Assembly (NCBI GenBank): GCA_947460165.1
Contig: CANHKH010000271.1
Location: 1-5,173 of the forward strand
From: Comamonadaceae bacterium
GTDB lineage: Bacteria > Pseudomonadota > Gammaproteobacteria > Burkholderiales > Burkholderiaceae_C
Reading direction: 5' to 3'
DNA: 5,173 nt
Translations under genes and position numbers: made by a program
The notes under the pieces: generated by a model
The model's database searches: none
What the model was told of the DNA's origin: nothing
The model's input: the letters and a program-made list of their open reading frames with translations, nothing else
Shown here: positions 4,274-5,173 of the stretch, piece by piece
Position numbering within the stretch: the stretch's first letter is position 1
Layout: each line of letters opens with the position of its first letter

Positions 4274-5173
4274 TCCTGCCCGCCAGCCCCGCCGCCATTG
4301 AGCAAGCCGCGCAAGCCCTGCGCGCTGGCCACTTGGTGGCCTTGCCCACTGAGACGGTCTATGGCCTGGGAGGCGATGCACTTCAAGACGCGGCCGTGGC
4401 CCGCATTTTTGCCGCCAAAGGCCGGCCTGCCGACCACCCGCTCATCGTGCATGTGGCCAGCAGCGCGCAAGTGCCTGACTACGCCGCGAGCGTGCCCGAC
4501 TTTGCCCAGCGCCTGATGGCCGCCTTCTGGCCCGGCCCGCTCACGCTGATCTTGCCGCGCCGCGATGGCGTGGCCGCCGCCGCCGCTGGTGGGCAAAACT
4601 CCATTGGCCTGCGCTGCCCCTCGCACCCGGTGGCCCAAGCGCTGCTGCGGGCGGCAGGCGTGGGCGTGGCCGCCCCCAGCGCCAACCAGTTTGGCCGCGT
4701 CAGTCCCACCACCGCCGCCCATGTGGAGGCCGAGTTTGGCCAAGACCTGCTCATTTTGGACGGCGGCCCCTGTCCGGTGGGGATTGAATCGACCATCGTG
4801 GACTGCACGCGGGGCGCACCCGTGCTGCTCAGGCCCGGCAGCATCACTCGCGCGCACATCGAGCACGCCTGCGGCCAGCCCCTGCGCACGCCAGAGTCCA
4901 TGGCCCAAGAGGCGCCCGCTGCGCCCCGCGCCTCCGGCACGCTGGCCTCACACTACGCGCCCCGGGCCAAGCTCAGGCTGATGGACGCCAGCGAGATAGA
5001 GCAGCGCTTGGCCGCCCTGGGCGTGCACGCCAGCAACCTGGGCCTGTGGTGCCGCCAGCGACCGGCAGAACTGGGCGCAGGCGTGTACTGGCTGGCCCAA
5101 CCCAGCCAAAGCGAGGCGGCTGCACAAGCGCTTTTTGCCTCGCTGCGCGAGCTGGACGCGCGTGGCGTGCAGC
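4270..5173 (+). CDS. tsaC: L-threonylcarbamoyladenylate synthase, Sua5 type (3' end outside the window)
   Basis: It encodes the enzyme that makes threonylcarbamoyl-AMP from threonine, bicarbonate and ATP, the first step of t6A37 in ANN-decoding tRNAs; TsaD/B/E transfer the group. The 301 codons seen have no stop and continue past the window. The YrdC/TsaC domain spans about 1-200: LPTETVYGLGGDA (25-37), the basic KGRP (50-53), FWPGPLT (86-92), IGLRCP, APSAN (135-139), and GIESTIVD (171-178) with LLRPGSI (186-192). A linker with SGTLASHYAP (222-231), typical of Sua5, leads into the C-terminal Sua5 domain, so this is the long Sua5 form rather than the short TsaC of E. coli. Full length in the family is about 320-350, so perhaps 20-50 residues are missing. 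ATG 4270 overlaps the purK stop by four bases. The symbol sua5 would serve equally well. Confidence 0.95.
   Translation, partial: MILPASPAAIEQAAQALRAGHLVALPTETVYGLGGDALQDAAVARIFAAKGRPADHPLIVHVASSAQVPDYAASVPDFAQRLMAAFWPGPLTLILPRRDGVAAAAAGGQNSIGLRCPSHPVAQALLRAAGVGVAAPSANQFGRVSPTTAAHVEAEFGQDLLILDGGPCPVGIESTIVDCTRGAPVLLRPGSITRAHIEHACGQPLRTPESMAQEAPAAPRASGTLASHYAPRAKLRLMDASEIEQRLAALGVHASNLGLWCRQRPAELGAGVYWLAQPSQSEAAAQALFASLRELDARGVQ

Noticed and set aside
3410..4908. Long minus-strand open frames antisense to purK and the Sua5-type gene
   Set aside because: They are explained by GC-rich third positions of the real genes, have no motifs, and cross gene boundaries without start signals.

Overview
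The window looks like a chromosomal stretch of a betaproteobacterium of the Burkholderiales, most likely Comamonadaceae. This is inferred from the high GC content, the G/C-rich third codon positions, a trimeric general porin of the Omp32 / 'porin Gram-negative type' kind, a CnoX start (MIDVT...) that I recall as typical of that group, and the tight purE-purK-Sua5 gene order. I could not run a search, so the genus is not assigned.

Layout. Positions 1-74 (minus) hold the first 24 codons of an unrecognised gene that continues out of the window. Positions 75-260 are a non-coding, AT-rich stretch with a possible promoter for that gene and a strong Rho-independent terminator for the porin. Positions 261-1208 (minus) encode an outer-membrane porin with a signal peptide and a C-terminal Phe. 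Positions 1209-1477 are its long regulatory region. It contains a near-consensus sigma-54 (-24/-12) promoter, one full and one partial NtrC-like dyad upstream, and two further perfect inverted repeats. Positions 1478-2434 (minus) encode a CnoX/YbbN-type thioredoxin-TPR protein. A 124-bp divergent region (2435-2558) separates it from a plus-strand operon: purE (2559-3074), purK (3071-4273) and a Sua5-type threonylcarbamoyl-AMP synthase gene (4270 to beyond the window end). Consecutive genes of the operon overlap by ATGA.

How the parts fit. PurK and PurE carry out consecutive steps of de novo purine synthesis (AIR to N5-CAIR to CAIR). The third gene starts tRNA t6A synthesis from ATP, bicarbonate and threonine, so the operon links purine supply to tRNA modification. 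CnoX is a stress-linked redox chaperone, transcribed away from it. The porin is its own transcription unit, and its control region suggests nitrogen-limitation control (NtrC plus sigma-54).

The coding content is conventional. I found no sign of a new multi-gene system, mobile element, CRISPR array or RNA gene. The most notable point is the nitrogen-type promoter architecture in front of the porin.
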